DNA of 64,000 nucleotides from Nocardia flavorosea (GCF_015477805.1 NZ_JADLQL010000003.1:434001-498000), one strand, 5' to 3'. Positions 1 through 9,678 are shown, numbered from the stretch's first letter. Program-made: numbers and translations. Notes: generated from the sequence alone by a model not told the origin.

Positions 1-656
1 AGGCCGGCGCGCAGGTATTCCTCGCGTACCTCGAGCACCGCCTGGGGCAGGTCGGCGCCGAACTCGTCCTTCAGCGAGGACCGCAGTTCCGCGACGGCGT
101 GGTTGCTGAGCAGGTAATCGGTGAGGATATCGCTGTCCGCAACGCCCACCGCCCGCAGCAGAGTGGCCACGGACCATCCGGTGCGATCCTTACCGGCCGC
201 GCAGTGCACGAGTACGGCACCGCGATCGGCGACGATCGCTTCGGCGAGGGCCATGATGGCGGCATGCGCCTCCGGGCCGGCCGGAAACCCCCGGTACACG
301 TCCATCATGTAGGCCAATGCCGCGCCGGGTGCGTCCTCGCGGCCGGCTGCCGCCTCGTGTGGCGGGGCGGTGGCCGTTTCCGCATGGAACGGGGTGATCC
401 GTAGCTGGATCTCCGGCGGGAGGTGATCGGCGCCGACGCGCTCGATCTCCCGGTATCCGCGCAGATCGTGGACTGCGCCGACGCCGAGTTCCCGCAGGGT
501 TGTATGGCCGGTGTCGTCGAGGCGGCTGAGCTGGGCCGACCGGAGCAGGACGCCCGGCCGGATGGTCCCGCCGCCGTCGACGGGCAAGCCGCCGAGGTCC
601 CGGAAATTGAAGGTGCCGCTGATCCGTAGATGGTCGGCGAGAGGAGAGCTGGTCAC
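1..656 (-). CDS. Protein tyrosine/serine phosphatase (partial, runs off left edge)
   Basis: Reading leftward from a GTG at 656, the frame stays open to the window edge, giving at least 218 residues. It opens with LRISGTFNFRDLGG, the N-terminal signature of the PtpB/SIW14-like phosphatases of actinomycetes and fungi. The catalytic P-loop HCAAGKDRTG is visible, with nucleophile Cys about residue 152 and Arg about 158 (HCx5R). The family removes phosphate from Tyr, Ser/Thr or phosphoinositides; the substrate here is unknown. The C-terminus lies outside the window. The GTG is the only start near the conserved N-terminus. No partner gene is visible: the upstream side faces a weakly coding region. 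Confidence 0.85.
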   Translation of the reverse strand, partial: MTSSPLADHLRISGTFNFRDLGGLPVDGGGTIRPGVLLRSAQLSRLDDTGHTTLRELGVGAVHDLRGYREIERVGADHLPPEIQLRITPFHAETATAPPHEAAAGREDAPGAALAYMMDVYRGFPAGPEAHAAIMALAEAIVADRGAVLVHCAAGKDRTGWSVATLLRAVGVADSDILTDYLLSNHAVAELRSSLKDEFGADLPQAVLEVREEYLRAG

Positions 657-1055
657 CGAATCAGGCTAACCGGCCGCACGGAGAGGGGAGCAGTGTGTGA
701 TCAAGCACAGCGATCGGGGAACTCCGATGCTTCGTCGTAGACTGGCCGGTGGCCTGTGCCCGGAGGGCGGCGGGCCGATGGCGGTGCCCGGGCGCCCCGG
801 GTACCGGTTGTGAAAAGCCGCGGTTGCGGTGGGGTCACAAAACAGGCTTCGGGTATGGGTTTCCCCGTGTAGCTGTTCTCAAACCCCGAAAACGTTTCTA
901 ATATCGAGTTGACGGATTGGTTGGGCGATAACTTCCCGACCTTGTGCCCGCCGATCCGACCGGCCTCTTCGGCGCCGGGTTTCGGTGCCGAAGTGTGCGA
1001 TGTGTTTGCGAGGGAGCTTGCGTTGGGCGTACGTGGAGAAATAGCGGAGGGTCGG
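657..1055. other. Intergenic region, no convincing gene
   Basis: This stretch separates the divergent phosphatase gene and the small TetR-like gene. I looked for a helix-turn-helix that might belong to the following TetR-type domain in any forward frame and found none. An open leftward frame across it (about 701-1111) has no recognisable domain and is treated as a shadow. The promoters of both flanking genes must lie here, but I cannot assign -10/-35 boxes. Confidence 0.5.
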
Positions 1056-1502
1056 ATGCGATCGGCCGTGCGTGAAGCGGTCGAAAACGCCGACGCGGTG
1101 CTGGATATCACCGGGTTACGGGCGTTACGGGTGTTACTGCATGCCGGTTTCAGCGCGTACTGGCCGCTGGTGAAGTCCCGGCCGGTTCAGCAGCTCCACG
1201 CGTACGAGAAGACGGTGCAGACGCTGTGCCGGCACTGGGATTCGCGCGCCGACTACGTCCCCGACCCGGTGATATCGGAGCGGCAGCGGGTGCAGCAGCA
1301 GCACGTCGTGGAATGGCTCGAACTGTGTGCGCAGCGCTCCGGCGCCCGGTGGATCGAACCGGTGGATTCGGTGGCCGGGTACGTGATCACCGTGGTTCAA
1401 GGCTCGGTACTGCGCTGGCTGGCCGATTGCGATGACGAGGCGATTCTGGTGGCGTTCGACGACCTGGTGTCGAATCTGGTCACCCGCGCTGTCGATGCCT
1501 GA
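1056..1502 (+). CDS. Lone TetR-type C-terminal effector domain protein
   Basis: About 148 residues from ATG 1056, which has a good GGAGG site five bases upstream. The frame is open further 5' (TTG at 909 or 1023), but those extensions show no conserved features. The sequence resembles the ligand-binding half of TetR regulators: a helix with AYWPLV, then QQLHAYEKTVQTL, and a C-terminal helix pair with LRWLADCDDEAIL and a 'DDLVSNLVTRAVD' type end. The DNA-binding helix-turn-helix that should precede it is missing in all forward frames. It may be a stand-alone effector or dimerisation domain, or the remnant of a truncated regulator. The TetR resemblance is my reading and is moderately sure. Confidence 0.5.
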   Translation: MRSAVREAVENADAVLDITGLRALRVLLHAGFSAYWPLVKSRPVQQLHAYEKTVQTLCRHWDSRADYVPDPVISERQRVQQQHVVEWLELCAQRSGARWIEPVDSVAGYVITVVQGSVLRWLADCDDEAILVAFDDLVSNLVTRAVDA

Positions 1503-1549
1503 TCTCGAAAAGCTGGACGTATGACCAGTCCGGTGGTTGAGTAGGCGGG

Positions 1550-2728
1550 GTGAGCACGACCTCGCCGATTGCCCACCTGCACGCGGCCACCGCGGACCTC
1601 GATCCGCCGCTGGCCGCCGTGGACCTGACCGTATTGCGCGCAAACGCCGCCGACCTGGTCCGCCGGGCCGGCGGCCGCCCGCTGCGGGTGGCCGGCAAAT
1701 CGGTGCGCTGCCGAGCTGTTCTCGCGGAGGTACTGGGCCCGGAACTGACCGCGGCCGGCGGTTTCGCCGGGATCATGTCGTACTCGCTGGCCGAAGCGCT
1801 GTGGCTGGTCCGCTGCGGTGCCCGCGATGTTCTGCTCGGCTACCCCACTGCCGATCGCGCCGCGCTCGCCGAACTCGCCGGTGACGAACGCGCGCTGGCG
1901 GCAATCACCCTGATGGTCGACGACACCGCCCAGCTCGACCTGATCCGCGCCGCGATGGGAAGCAACCGCGTGGCACCGCGCATCTGCCTGGATGTCGACG
2001 CTTCGCTGCGGATCGGCCCGCTGCACCTGGGGGTGCGCCGTTCACCGGTGCGCACACCCGAGCAGGCCGCTGCCCTCGCCGCGCGAGCCTGCGACGGCGG
2101 ATTCCGAGTGGTCGGGCTGATGACCTACGAGGCGCAGATCGCCGGACTGCCGGACTCCTCACTCGCGGTGCGGCTGATGAAGAAGGTATCCGCCCGGGAG
2201 ATCGAACGCCGCCGGGCCGCCGTGCTGGCGGCGGTGGTGGCGGTGACCGGCGAGCTGGAAATCGTCAACAGCGGCGGCACGGGTTCCGTCGAGCTGAGTG
2301 CGCACGCGACCGGGGTCACCGAGATCACCGCCGGCTCAGGTCTTTACGTACCGACTCTGTTCGACGATTATCGTTCGTTCCGGCCGCGGCCCGCACTGTA
2401 TTTCGCGCTACCGGTCCTGCGCCGGCCCGCCCCTGATATCGCTACGGTTTTCGCCGGTGGCTATATCGCTTCCGGCCCGGCCGGGCCGAGCCGGGTACCG
2501 GAACCGGTGTGGCCCAAGGGATTGCGATTGCTGGGCACCGAAGGGGCCGGAGAAGTGCAGACGCCGCTGTCGGGACCGGCCGCACCGGAAATCGGGGACC
2601 GGGTGTGGTTCCGCCATGCCAAAGCCGGTGAACTGTGCGAACGGTTCGATCGGCTGTACCTGGTGGACGGCGACGGAACCCGCACCGAGGTGCCGACCTA
2701 TCGCGGTGAAGGAAAATGCTTCGGGTGA
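1550..2728 (+). CDS. Alanine racemase-fold amino acid deaminase/aldolase (PLP fold type III)
   Basis: A 392-residue protein from GTG 1550. The N-terminal half matches the alanine racemase barrel family used by D-threonine aldolase and D-serine dehydratase (DSD1). The likely PLP lysine is K50 in VAGKSVRC, and the phosphate-binding end of the barrel reads VNSGGTGSVEL. The C-terminal beta domain carries the metal-region pattern RHAKAGELCERF, as in DSD1-type enzymes where His and Cys bind zinc. It probably cleaves or deaminates a beta-hydroxy-D-amino acid in the cytosol. Substrate cannot be told from sequence. It stands alone, 89 bases from the convergent large gene to its right. Confidence 0.8.
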   Translation: MSTTSPIAHLHAATADLDPPLAAVDLTVLRANAADLVRRAGGRPLRVAGKSVRCRAVLAEVLGPELTAAGGFAGIMSYSLAEALWLVRCGARDVLLGYPTADRAALAELAGDERALAAITLMVDDTAQLDLIRAAMGSNRVAPRICLDVDASLRIGPLHLGVRRSPVRTPEQAAALAARACDGGFRVVGLMTYEAQIAGLPDSSLAVRLMKKVSAREIERRRAAVLAAVVAVTGELEIVNSGGTGSVELSAHATGVTEITAGSGLYVPTLFDDYRSFRPRPALYFALPVLRRPAPDIATVFAGGYIASGPAGPSRVPEPVWPKGLRLLGTEGAGEVQTPLSGPAAPEIGDRVWFRHAKAGELCERFDRLYLVDGDGTRTEVPTYRGEGKCFG

Positions 2729-2817
2729 TTCCGCGGAATCCGGTGGCCCGGAAAAATCGGTTGATCCGGATTTCCGGCCGCGAATTCAGCGGCCCGGCCG
2801 GATCTATTTTCCGGCGC

Positions 2818-5800
2818 TCACAACCGGATGAAATCGGCGAGAGCCGATAATTCGCCGAGCGTTTCCGGGAGGAATTCCGTCAGTAACGGGGAACGGACGA
2901 TAATCGCGCGGCACCGGGCGCGGCACAATGTGTCGTGTACCAGAGCGGCCGACAGCAGCGCGCCGACCGGGCCGGGCGCATCCTCGGGAGTGGAAGTGGC
3001 CGGTGACACCAGCACCACGGCCGCCTCCCGGCCGCGGAACAACTCCGGAGTTCCCACCAGTACCTCTTCGATCCGTGCGCGCGACAGCAGTGTCCGGATC
3101 AGGCTCACCTGTGCCCGGTGCGGCGAAACCACGACGATATCGTGCGGTTGCAGCTGCCGGCTGCCGGTGCCGTCGTTCCAGGTACGGCCCAGCAGCTCAC
3201 GGATCTGCTGCAGGACCTCCCGGGCCTCGGCATCCGACGAGGTCGAGTTGCCGTGGTGCGCCACGAGCACCGTGGCGATCCCGGGTTCGAGCGTCGTCTC
3301 CGGATCCGGCGGCACCGGCACGGCACGTAACCGGTTGTCGAAGAACAGGCGCGATACCGGATCACTCACCCGCGGGTGCATACGATGGGTCCGGCCCAGG
3401 AAGTAGCCGTGTGTGGCGGGCAGCGTCCGCCGGCCTGCGGCCAGCCACGTGAGAACAGGGATATCCACCGGCTCCGGATGCGGGCCGGGACCCGGCCGGT
3501 GCCGTTCGGTGGGATCACCGGCCAGCAGCAGGTTTCGGGCACTCACCGATACCGCCGCCGCCGTGGCCAGAGGGAAAGCGTTCGCATCGGCGATGACCAG
3601 CAGATCCAAGGCATCCCGGGGGACACGGGCGGGATCGATGAAATCGCCTGGAGTACCGCCCAGAACGCATCCGCGTATGGCGTTCGACAGGAACCGGGAG
3701 TAGCGGGCGGAGTCGAGTACCAGCCATTCGGGGGCAACCGCCACGGCATCGCTCTTCGCGACCAGCTCGGGGAGCACACCGGCGCGCACGATCGCATCGA
3801 GCAGATTCTCCACCGGGACGGCGGTGGGCGCGACGATACCGATACGCCAGTTGTCCCCGGTGACCAGTGCGGCGATCGCCGCGGCCAGCACGGCGGTCCG
3901 CCCGGTGCCCGTGGGTGCCTGTACGGCCAGGTAAGAGCGGTCCAATGCGCGCAATGCCGTGGTGATCGCGGCCGCGGAATCGGGGGCAGCGGACGGACCC
4001 GCGGATATCGCGTCTCGCGGGTCCACGACCTCATGGGCACCTGGTCCGGGGATACCCCCGCCGGGGCGTGCGGAGTCCTGCCGCCCTGCTACGGGCGTGG
4101 TCGCGACGGGTTCATCCTGGGCAGGTAGCTCCGGGCCGGCCGAAACGAGCGAGTTCGGCCGACGGGCCGGGAACTCGGGTGCGCTGAGATGGGCTCGGGG
4201 ACCGGTTGTACGGTCCGCGCTGCGGGCGGTTGTGCCGGGCTGGGCCTGCGGATCGGGTACGTGGGGTGGGGTGGAGCCGGATGTGTGCGCCGTCGGCGCG
4301 CCGGTATCGGCTGCGGGTGTTCCGGTGACGGGTGAATCGGAGTCCGCCGGATGTCGTGTGGGCGGATGGTATCCGGTCGGTCGCGTGGTGGCCCGCCCGG
4401 ATTCGTCCGGTGAGGGCGTCGACGAGGGGGATTCGGCGGCAGGTTCGCAATCGTGCAGGGAAGCGGCGTCTGTCGTGGCGGGCGTACGGGTTCCGATGCC
4501 GGTTGTGGCGGGAGGTGAACCGGCGGCAGTCGCGGGTGCGGTGTGTGAATCGGTACCGGGTGTGTGCGCCGGGCGCGCGGTCGCCGATGTGCTGAGTGGC
4601 CTGGAATCGGATGCCCCGGTGTTCGGGTCGGGCGTCCCGGACCCCGTGGGTGGCCCAGGCGGGATGCCGGTGGTCGTCTGCGGCGCGGGTGCCGGTGCGT
4701 CTGCACGCGCGCCGGTACGGGGTGTGCGCATCCGGGGCGGGCGGCGGGCGAGGACGTCGAATATCGGAGTGCCCGGGAGCCCGGGCAGGGTGACGAGCAA
4801 CTGTTCGCCGATTTCCTCCAGCGCTTGTGCATCGGCAGCCGGTGGACCGGGCAGCGCCGGCGCGAGGGCGATCGGCAGCTCGTCGTGTGCCGCGGCGCCC
4901 GGTGCGAGGGTTTCCTCGAGCCGTACCGTATCGGTGAGGTCCGGTTCCACCGCACAGCCCAGGACGGTGGCCGGGTCGACGGTTCTGATCGCGAGGGACG
5001 CGTGCCGGTCGGCTTCGTAGACGACGTAGACGCGAGTGCCGGGTGCGAGCCCGGGACCGGTGAGCCGGCCGCGCAGGCGCAGGAAGCGGCGCACCGTATC
5101 TCCCGGGCCGATATGCCAATTCGTATCCACCGCGCACGAATCGGCCACCATCACCCCGGGGTCCGGCGCCCACTCGGACAGGGGATGGGTGAGCCGGTCG
5201 ATATGGGCCCACCAGGAAGTCTGTTGTTCGCGACGGTGATAGCCGAGCAGGGCGGCCGTGAGCGCCGCGACCCGGTGCGGATCGGTTCCCGGGGGCCGTT
5301 CGGGGGCGGTTCGGGTGCGGCCCGCGTACTCGGTGAGCGCCGCCTCGGTGGACGAGGAACACACAGCGGGTGTTTCCCGCAGCAGCCGGTCCAGGGTGCC
5401 GCTGCGGGTATCGGGCGGCCGGGGTGCAGCGGTGCCGGCTTCCTTGCGTAACCGGTCGGCGAGCCACAGCGCGGCCCGGCCGTCGGTTTCGCCGGCGCGA
5501 CCGAGTGTTGCCGTGACCTGGTCCAGCGCGTAGGAGCGGGCTCCGAGGACGAACGCGCCGCGCACGATCGGATACAGATCCACCAGAACGCCGGTCCGTA
5601 GCAACGTGTCAACGGTTTCCTCGCCGGCGCCCAGGTGGCCGGCGGTGTGCAACAACAAGGTCCTGCCGGCGGTCGTGTAATGGAAGATGTGCAGGCCGGG
5701 ATCGGCCAGTAGCGGCTCGGTGAGCGCGGCCAGCAGATCGGAGAAGGCTCGCCGGGCGCTGTCGCGGCGCGCCTTGCGGTGCTGCGGGGACAGGCCGTCC

Positions 5801-6912
5801 ACCGGCGATTCGATCGGTAGTTCGCAGGACAGCCGGACGGATTCGCGGGCGGCCACCACCACCCGCACGCGGTCCGGTGCCACCGGGTGGATGTGCAGTG
5901 CCAGATCCCCCGGTGTGGCGGGCGGGAGCATACCCAGGGCCGCCGAATCGGCCGGGAGCAGTTCACCGCGACCGGAATGTTCCTGGCGCAGCTGGACAAC
6001 CGCCTGGGTGCGCAGCCGGGCGAGGGTGTGCGCCGGCACCTCCGGCGGTGTCGCGATCCGGGTGGTGAGCCGGTCGATGGTGGTGATGCCGGCCGCGCGC
6101 AACGCCGCCCGGGTGGCCGGATCCATCCCGGCGACCAGCAAGAGATCGCGAGCCTCGGCCCGGGCGGCAGCGCAGACAACGCAGCGGCCGCACGCCCGGA
6201 AGCGCGGATCGCCCCATTGCACCGGCAGGAGCTCGGTCGAATGTTCGTCCAGGATCTGCTGTATTCGCCGGCGACGCGCCCGATACACCGCCTGCGCATC
6301 GGCTACCTCGGCGAGGTGTGTCGTATCGCCGGCGTGGATGTGCAGGCGCGGATCGACAGGCACCGGCAGCGATTCGAGGAATTCCGCGGCAGCACCCAGC
6401 CGCAGTGCGGTGGGTACCGGCCGGGCTCGCGTGGCGCCGTGCAGCCGCAAACCGTCCGGGGTTCGCGTCGCCAGGTCCACGTGGGTGAAGAAACCGCCGT
6501 CGAAGAACACCGCGCCCAGTACCGCCGGAGCGCCGCCCCGTACCGCGGCGACCGACGCGCTGTGCGCGGTGGCGAGCGCACCCAGCGGGTCGGCCGGGTC
6601 GGCGGGCGGAGCAAGTTCCACCACACCGGCGCCGTGGCGGCGCAACACCGTTTCGCGCAGCGCCGCGAACCGCGACTCACCCGGGGCAGTCGCCGGCGGC
6701 ACACCGTACTCGCCGAAACCAGTATTTGCCGCTGCTCCGCCGCCGCCACCGGGGACCGTACCGAGTTCGGCGTCGAGCGCGCGCAGCAGCGCGAACTCAC
6801 AGCGCGCGCCGCGCTCCAGATCTGTGGCGCCGCACACCACCCGATCACCGACAACGAACACCCTCGGTCCTCCTGCGACCCAGCGATACTGCCGGCGAGC
6901 GGGGACACGCAC
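2818..6912 (-). CDS. TM0106-type RecB-like nuclease/UvrD-Dna2-like helicase fusion, motifs degenerate
   Basis: A 1364-residue protein from GTG 6912. Residues 1-460 follow the TM0106 family RecB-like nuclease, with the family's Cys cluster ACGRCVVCAA near 238-246 and the RDLLLVAGM segment after it. Residues about 700-940 are a Pro/Thr/Ala-rich linker with no fold. Residues 940-1364 follow a Dna2/Upf1-like superfamily 1 helicase. Several catalytic residues deviate: Walker A reads PTGTGRTA (Arg for Lys, about residue 1004), Walker B reads LLVIADAN instead of LLVVDEA, motif III reads GDPTER instead of GDPxQ, motif V reads FRGRE instead of FQGQE, and the nuclease DTK position reads GATR (about 159-162). 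The fold is probably retained but ATPase and nuclease activity are doubtful. Transcribed alone or with what lies upstream; it starts 57 bases left of the DEAD-box gene's stop. Confidence 0.75.
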   Translation of the reverse strand: MRVPARRQYRWVAGGPRVFVVGDRVVCGATDLERGARCEFALLRALDAELGTVPGGGGGAAANTGFGEYGVPPATAPGESRFAALRETVLRRHGAGVVELAPPADPADPLGALATAHSASVAAVRGGAPAVLGAVFFDGGFFTHVDLATRTPDGLRLHGATRARPVPTALRLGAAAEFLESLPVPVDPRLHIHAGDTTHLAEVADAQAVYRARRRRIQQILDEHSTELLPVQWGDPRFRACGRCVVCAAARAEARDLLLVAGMDPATRAALRAAGITTIDRLTTRIATPPEVPAHTLARLRTQAVVQLRQEHSGRGELLPADSAALGMLPPATPGDLALHIHPVAPDRVRVVVAARESVRLSCELPIESPVDGLSPQHRKARRDSARRAFSDLLAALTEPLLADPGLHIFHYTTAGRTLLLHTAGHLGAGEETVDTLLRTGVLVDLYPIVRGAFVLGARSYALDQVTATLGRAGETDGRAALWLADRLRKEAGTAAPRPPDTRSGTLDRLLRETPAVCSSSTEAALTEYAGRTRTAPERPPGTDPHRVAALTAALLGYHRREQQTSWWAHIDRLTHPLSEWAPDPGVMVADSCAVDTNWHIGPGDTVRRFLRLRGRLTGPGLAPGTRVYVVYEADRHASLAIRTVDPATVLGCAVEPDLTDTVRLEETLAPGAAAHDELPIALAPALPGPPAADAQALEEIGEQLLVTLPGLPGTPIFDVLARRPPRMRTPRTGARADAPAPAPQTTTGIPPGPPTGSGTPDPNTGASDSRPLSTSATARPAHTPGTDSHTAPATAAGSPPATTGIGTRTPATTDAASLHDCEPAAESPSSTPSPDESGRATTRPTGYHPPTRHPADSDSPVTGTPAADTGAPTAHTSGSTPPHVPDPQAQPGTTARSADRTTGPRAHLSAPEFPARRPNSLVSAGPELPAQDEPVATTPVAGRQDSARPGGGIPGPGAHEVVDPRDAISAGPSAAPDSAAAITTALRALDRSYLAVQAPTGTGRTAVLAAAIAALVTGDNWRIGIVAPTAVPVENLLDAIVRAGVLPELVAKSDAVAVAPEWLVLDSARYSRFLSNAIRGCVLGGTPGDFIDPARVPRDALDLLVIADANAFPLATAAAVSVSARNLLLAGDPTERHRPGPGPHPEPVDIPVLTWLAAGRRTLPATHGYFLGRTHRMHPRVSDPVSRLFFDNRLRAVPVPPDPETTLEPGIATVLVAHHGNSTSSDAEAREVLQQIRELLGRTWNDGTGSRQLQPHDIVVVSPHRAQVSLIRTLLSRARIEEVLVGTPELFRGREAAVVLVSPATSTPEDAPGPVGALLSAALVHDTLCRARCRAIIVRSPLLTEFLPETLGELSALADFIRL

Positions 6913-6969
6913 ACCGGACGCGGCCCACTGTAATCACCGGCCCGGACCTGGTGGGACGGACCGTGGATT

Positions 6970-8781
6970 CTACGAACGCGGTTTGCGCCGCTCGTACCGT
7001 TTGGGACCGTCGCGCCGCGGCCCGCGGCCGATCGAACGATGTCCGGGCGGCCCCTGGTCGAGCTGCAATTGGATCAGGACGCCGCTGATCCGGGTGCTCC
7101 GCAATGCTTCCAGCGTTTCCGGCGGCAACTGGGCCGGCAACTCCACGAGGCTGTGATCGGGGCGGATGCTGATATGCCCGAAATCGCTGCGCCGCAGACC
7201 ACCCTCGTTGGCGATCGCACCCACGATCGCGCCCGGTACCACTCGGTGCCGTTTACCGACGCTGATGCGATACGTCGCCAGTTCGGCGCCGGTGGCGCGA
7301 TGCCGGCTCGGGCCGCGCCGGTCGTCGAAACCGCTGTCGTCGAAGTTACGCGGCCCGCGTTCCCGGCGCGGCCGTTCCACCGGCTCCGGCTCGGGTTCGA
7401 GGAAGAAACTCTCGCCGTCGTGCGCGGCGACCGCCAGAGCCGCGGCGATATCGGCCAGCGGAGTGTTGTGCTCCCGCTCGTAGTCCTCGATGAGCTTGCG
7501 GAACAACGCCAGATTGTCCGAGCTGAGGTTCTCGGTGATGGCATCGCCGAACTTCGCGACCCGCTGCGCGTTCACATCGTCGACACTGGGCAGCTGCATC
7601 TCGGTGAGCGGGTGCCGGGTCGCGCGTTCGATGGATTTCAGCAGATGACGTTCCCGGGGCGCCACGAACAGCAGGGCCTCGCCACTGCGGCCGGCGCGCC
7701 CGGTGCGGCCGATCCGGTGCACGTAGGACTCGGTGTCGTGTGGGATGTCGTAGTTCACCACATGCGAGATACGGTCCACGTCGAGGCCGCGGGCCGCGAC
7801 ATCGGTGGCGACCAGGATATCGAGGGCGCCCGCCTTCAATTGCCCGATGGTGCGCTCACGCTGCGCCTGGGCGATATCGCCGTTGATCGCCGCGGCCGAG
7901 AACCCGCGGGCGCGCAGCTTCTCGGCCAGCTCCTCGGTGGCCTGTTTGGTGCGCACGAAGATGATCATGGCCTCAAAGGCCTCGACCTCGAGGATCCGAG
8001 TGAGGGCGTCGAGTTTGCGCTGGTGCGACACCAGCACCCAGCGCTGGGTGATATTGGTGGCGGTGCTGGTCTTGGACTTGACCGTGATCTCGACCGGTTC
8101 GCGCAGGTACTGCTTGGAGATCTTGCGGATCGCGGCGGGCATGGTGGCGGAGAACAACGCCACCTGCTTCTGCGCAGGGGTATCGGCGAGGATGCGTTCG
8201 ACATCCTCCTGGAAACCCATCTTCAGCATCTCGTCGGCCTCGTCGAGCACCAGGTAGCGCAGCTGCGACAGGTCCAGCGTGCCCTTCTCCAAGTGGTCGA
8301 TCACCCGGCCGGGGGTACCCACGACCACCTGTGCGCCGCGGCGCAGACCGGACAGCTGCACGCCGTAGCTCTGCCCGCCGTAGATCGGCAGCACATGCGT
8401 ATTCGGCATATGCGTGGCGTAGCGGCCGAACGCCTCGGCGACCTGGATCGCGAGTTCCCGGGTCGGGGCGAGGACCAGCGCGGCCGGCTGTTTGCCGGTG
8501 GGCCGTTCCTGCAGCAATCCCATCAGAATCGGGATGGCGAACGCGGCCGTCTTACCGGTACCGGTCTGCGCGAGACCCACCACATCCGCTCCCTCGAGCA
8601 ACGGGGGGATGGTCGCGGCCTGGATGGGGGAGGGGGATTCGTAGCCGACATCGGCGATGGCCGAGAGGATTCGGTCATCGATTCCGAGATCGGCGAAAGA
8701 CGGTCCGGCGGATTCGGCGTTTTCGGCTTGCGCGTCGCCAGGGTCTCCGCCGAGGCTGCCGTCGCCCTGATTGGTGCTCAT
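6970..8781 (-). CDS. deaD: DEAD-box ATP-dependent RNA helicase with DbpA-type RNA-binding domain
   Basis: A 603-residue protein. I chose ATG 8781 (MSTNQ) because the Q-motif region PSFADLGIDDRIL follows about 30 residues later; the frame is open further upstream but overlaps the divergent nitrilase gene. All DEAD motifs are present: AQTGTGKT, PTRELA, GTPGR, VLDEADEM, FSATMP and HRIGRTGRAGR. A C-terminal DbpA-like RNA-binding domain (YRISVGKRHRVVPGAIVGAI) and a basic RGPRR tail match CsdA/DeaD. The protein unwinds structured RNA in ribosome assembly, mRNA turnover and cold adaptation. The divergent nitrilase gene starts 60 bases away and must share the promoter region. Confidence 0.93.
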   Translation of the reverse strand: MSTNQGDGSLGGDPGDAQAENAESAGPSFADLGIDDRILSAIADVGYESPSPIQAATIPPLLEGADVVGLAQTGTGKTAAFAIPILMGLLQERPTGKQPAALVLAPTRELAIQVAEAFGRYATHMPNTHVLPIYGGQSYGVQLSGLRRGAQVVVGTPGRVIDHLEKGTLDLSQLRYLVLDEADEMLKMGFQEDVERILADTPAQKQVALFSATMPAAIRKISKQYLREPVEITVKSKTSTATNITQRWVLVSHQRKLDALTRILEVEAFEAMIIFVRTKQATEELAEKLRARGFSAAAINGDIAQAQRERTIGQLKAGALDILVATDVAARGLDVDRISHVVNYDIPHDTESYVHRIGRTGRAGRSGEALLFVAPRERHLLKSIERATRHPLTEMQLPSVDDVNAQRVAKFGDAITENLSSDNLALFRKLIEDYEREHNTPLADIAAALAVAAHDGESFFLEPEPEPVERPRRERGPRNFDDSGFDDRRGPSRHRATGAELATYRISVGKRHRVVPGAIVGAIANEGGLRRSDFGHISIRPDHSLVELPAQLPPETLEALRSTRISGVLIQLQLDQGPPGHRSIGRGPRRDGPKRYERRKPRS

Positions 8782-8841
8782 TGACCAGGAGTTTACTGGT
8801 ACGGCCTGGTCGTCCGGCCCACCGGGCCATACGGTGTCAGC

Positions 8842-9678
8842 ATGGATGCCGACCCCGCCGATCAGCCGCGCGCGGACGCGCCGGCGCTGGCCGTGGTGCA
8901 GTTCGCACCGCATACCGATATCGACACCAACCTCGCGGCACTCACCGAACTGGTCCGCGCCGCCGTCGATCAGGGCGCGCGCATCGTGGTCGCCCCCGAA
9001 TACTCCATGTTCGCCCTCGGTCGCCTCGACCAGCGGGTCCACGCCGCGGCCCAGCCGCTCGACGGCCCGTTCGTCACCGCTCTCGCGCGTCTCGCCGCCG
9101 ACACCGGAGTGCACCTCGTGGCCGGGATGGTCGAGACCACCGCGCCCGGCGACGATCGGATCCACAACACCCTGGTGGTGCTGGGACCCGACGGCACGCT
9201 GATCACGCAGTACCGCAAAGTGCACCTCTACGACGCTTTCGGTCAACGGGAATCGGAGATCGTCCGCCCCGGCCCGCTCACCGAGCCACCCTTGTTCACC
9301 GCCGCCGGCCTGACCTTCGGTCTGCAGACCTGTTTCGACCTCCGCTTCCCCGAGGGCTTCCGGCGCCTGGCCGCCGCCGGCGTGCAGGTCCAACTGCTCC
9401 CCGCCCAGTGGATACCGGGCCCCGGGAAGGTCGACCAGTGGACCACCTTGCTCCGGGCACGCGCCATCGAGAACACCGTCTACCTGGCCGCCGCCGACCA
9501 TTGCGGCCCACGCGGCGCCGGCCATTCGATGATCGTCGACCCGGCAGGACAGGTCGTGCGCGAACTGGCCGACGAACCCGGGATCGCGCTGGCGCCCCTG
9601 GAGCCCGAACTACTGGACAAGGTGCGCCGGACCAACCCGAGCCTGTCGCTACGCAGATTCACCGTCGCGACGCCGTAG
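8842..9678 (+). CDS. Carbon-nitrogen hydrolase (nitrilase superfamily)
   Basis: A 278-residue protein from ATG 8842. The nitrilase triad is complete: E53 in VAPEYSMF, K126 in QYRKVHLYDAF and C164 in LQTCFDLRFPE. Length and the YRKxHLxD context resemble the Nit1/Nit2 and deaminated-glutathione amidase branch rather than nitrile-converting enzymes. It hydrolyses a small amide in the cytosol; mycothiol organisms lack glutathione, so the substrate is open. It is divergent from the DEAD-box helicase gene, and no partner follows for 400 bases. Confidence 0.9.
   Translation: MDADPADQPRADAPALAVVQFAPHTDIDTNLAALTELVRAAVDQGARIVVAPEYSMFALGRLDQRVHAAAQPLDGPFVTALARLAADTGVHLVAGMVETTAPGDDRIHNTLVVLGPDGTLITQYRKVHLYDAFGQRESEIVRPGPLTEPPLFTAAGLTFGLQTCFDLRFPEGFRRLAAAGVQVQLLPAQWIPGPGKVDQWTTLLRARAIENTVYLAAADHCGPRGAGHSMIVDPAGQVVRELADEPGIALAPLEPELLDKVRRTNPSLSLRRFTVATP

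Noticed and set aside
701..1111. Leftward open frame of 136 codons
   Set aside because: No recognisable domain or ribosome site; overlaps the TetR-like frame, which has a better start and codon pattern.
7039..8784. Long forward open frame of 581 codons
   Set aside because: It lies antisense to the DEAD-box helicase with complete motifs.
8842..9525. Upstream extension of the DEAD-box protein to a start at 9525
   Set aside because: The extension overlaps the nitrilase gene in antisense and precedes the Q motif by about 280 residues with no domain; ATG 8781 is sufficient.
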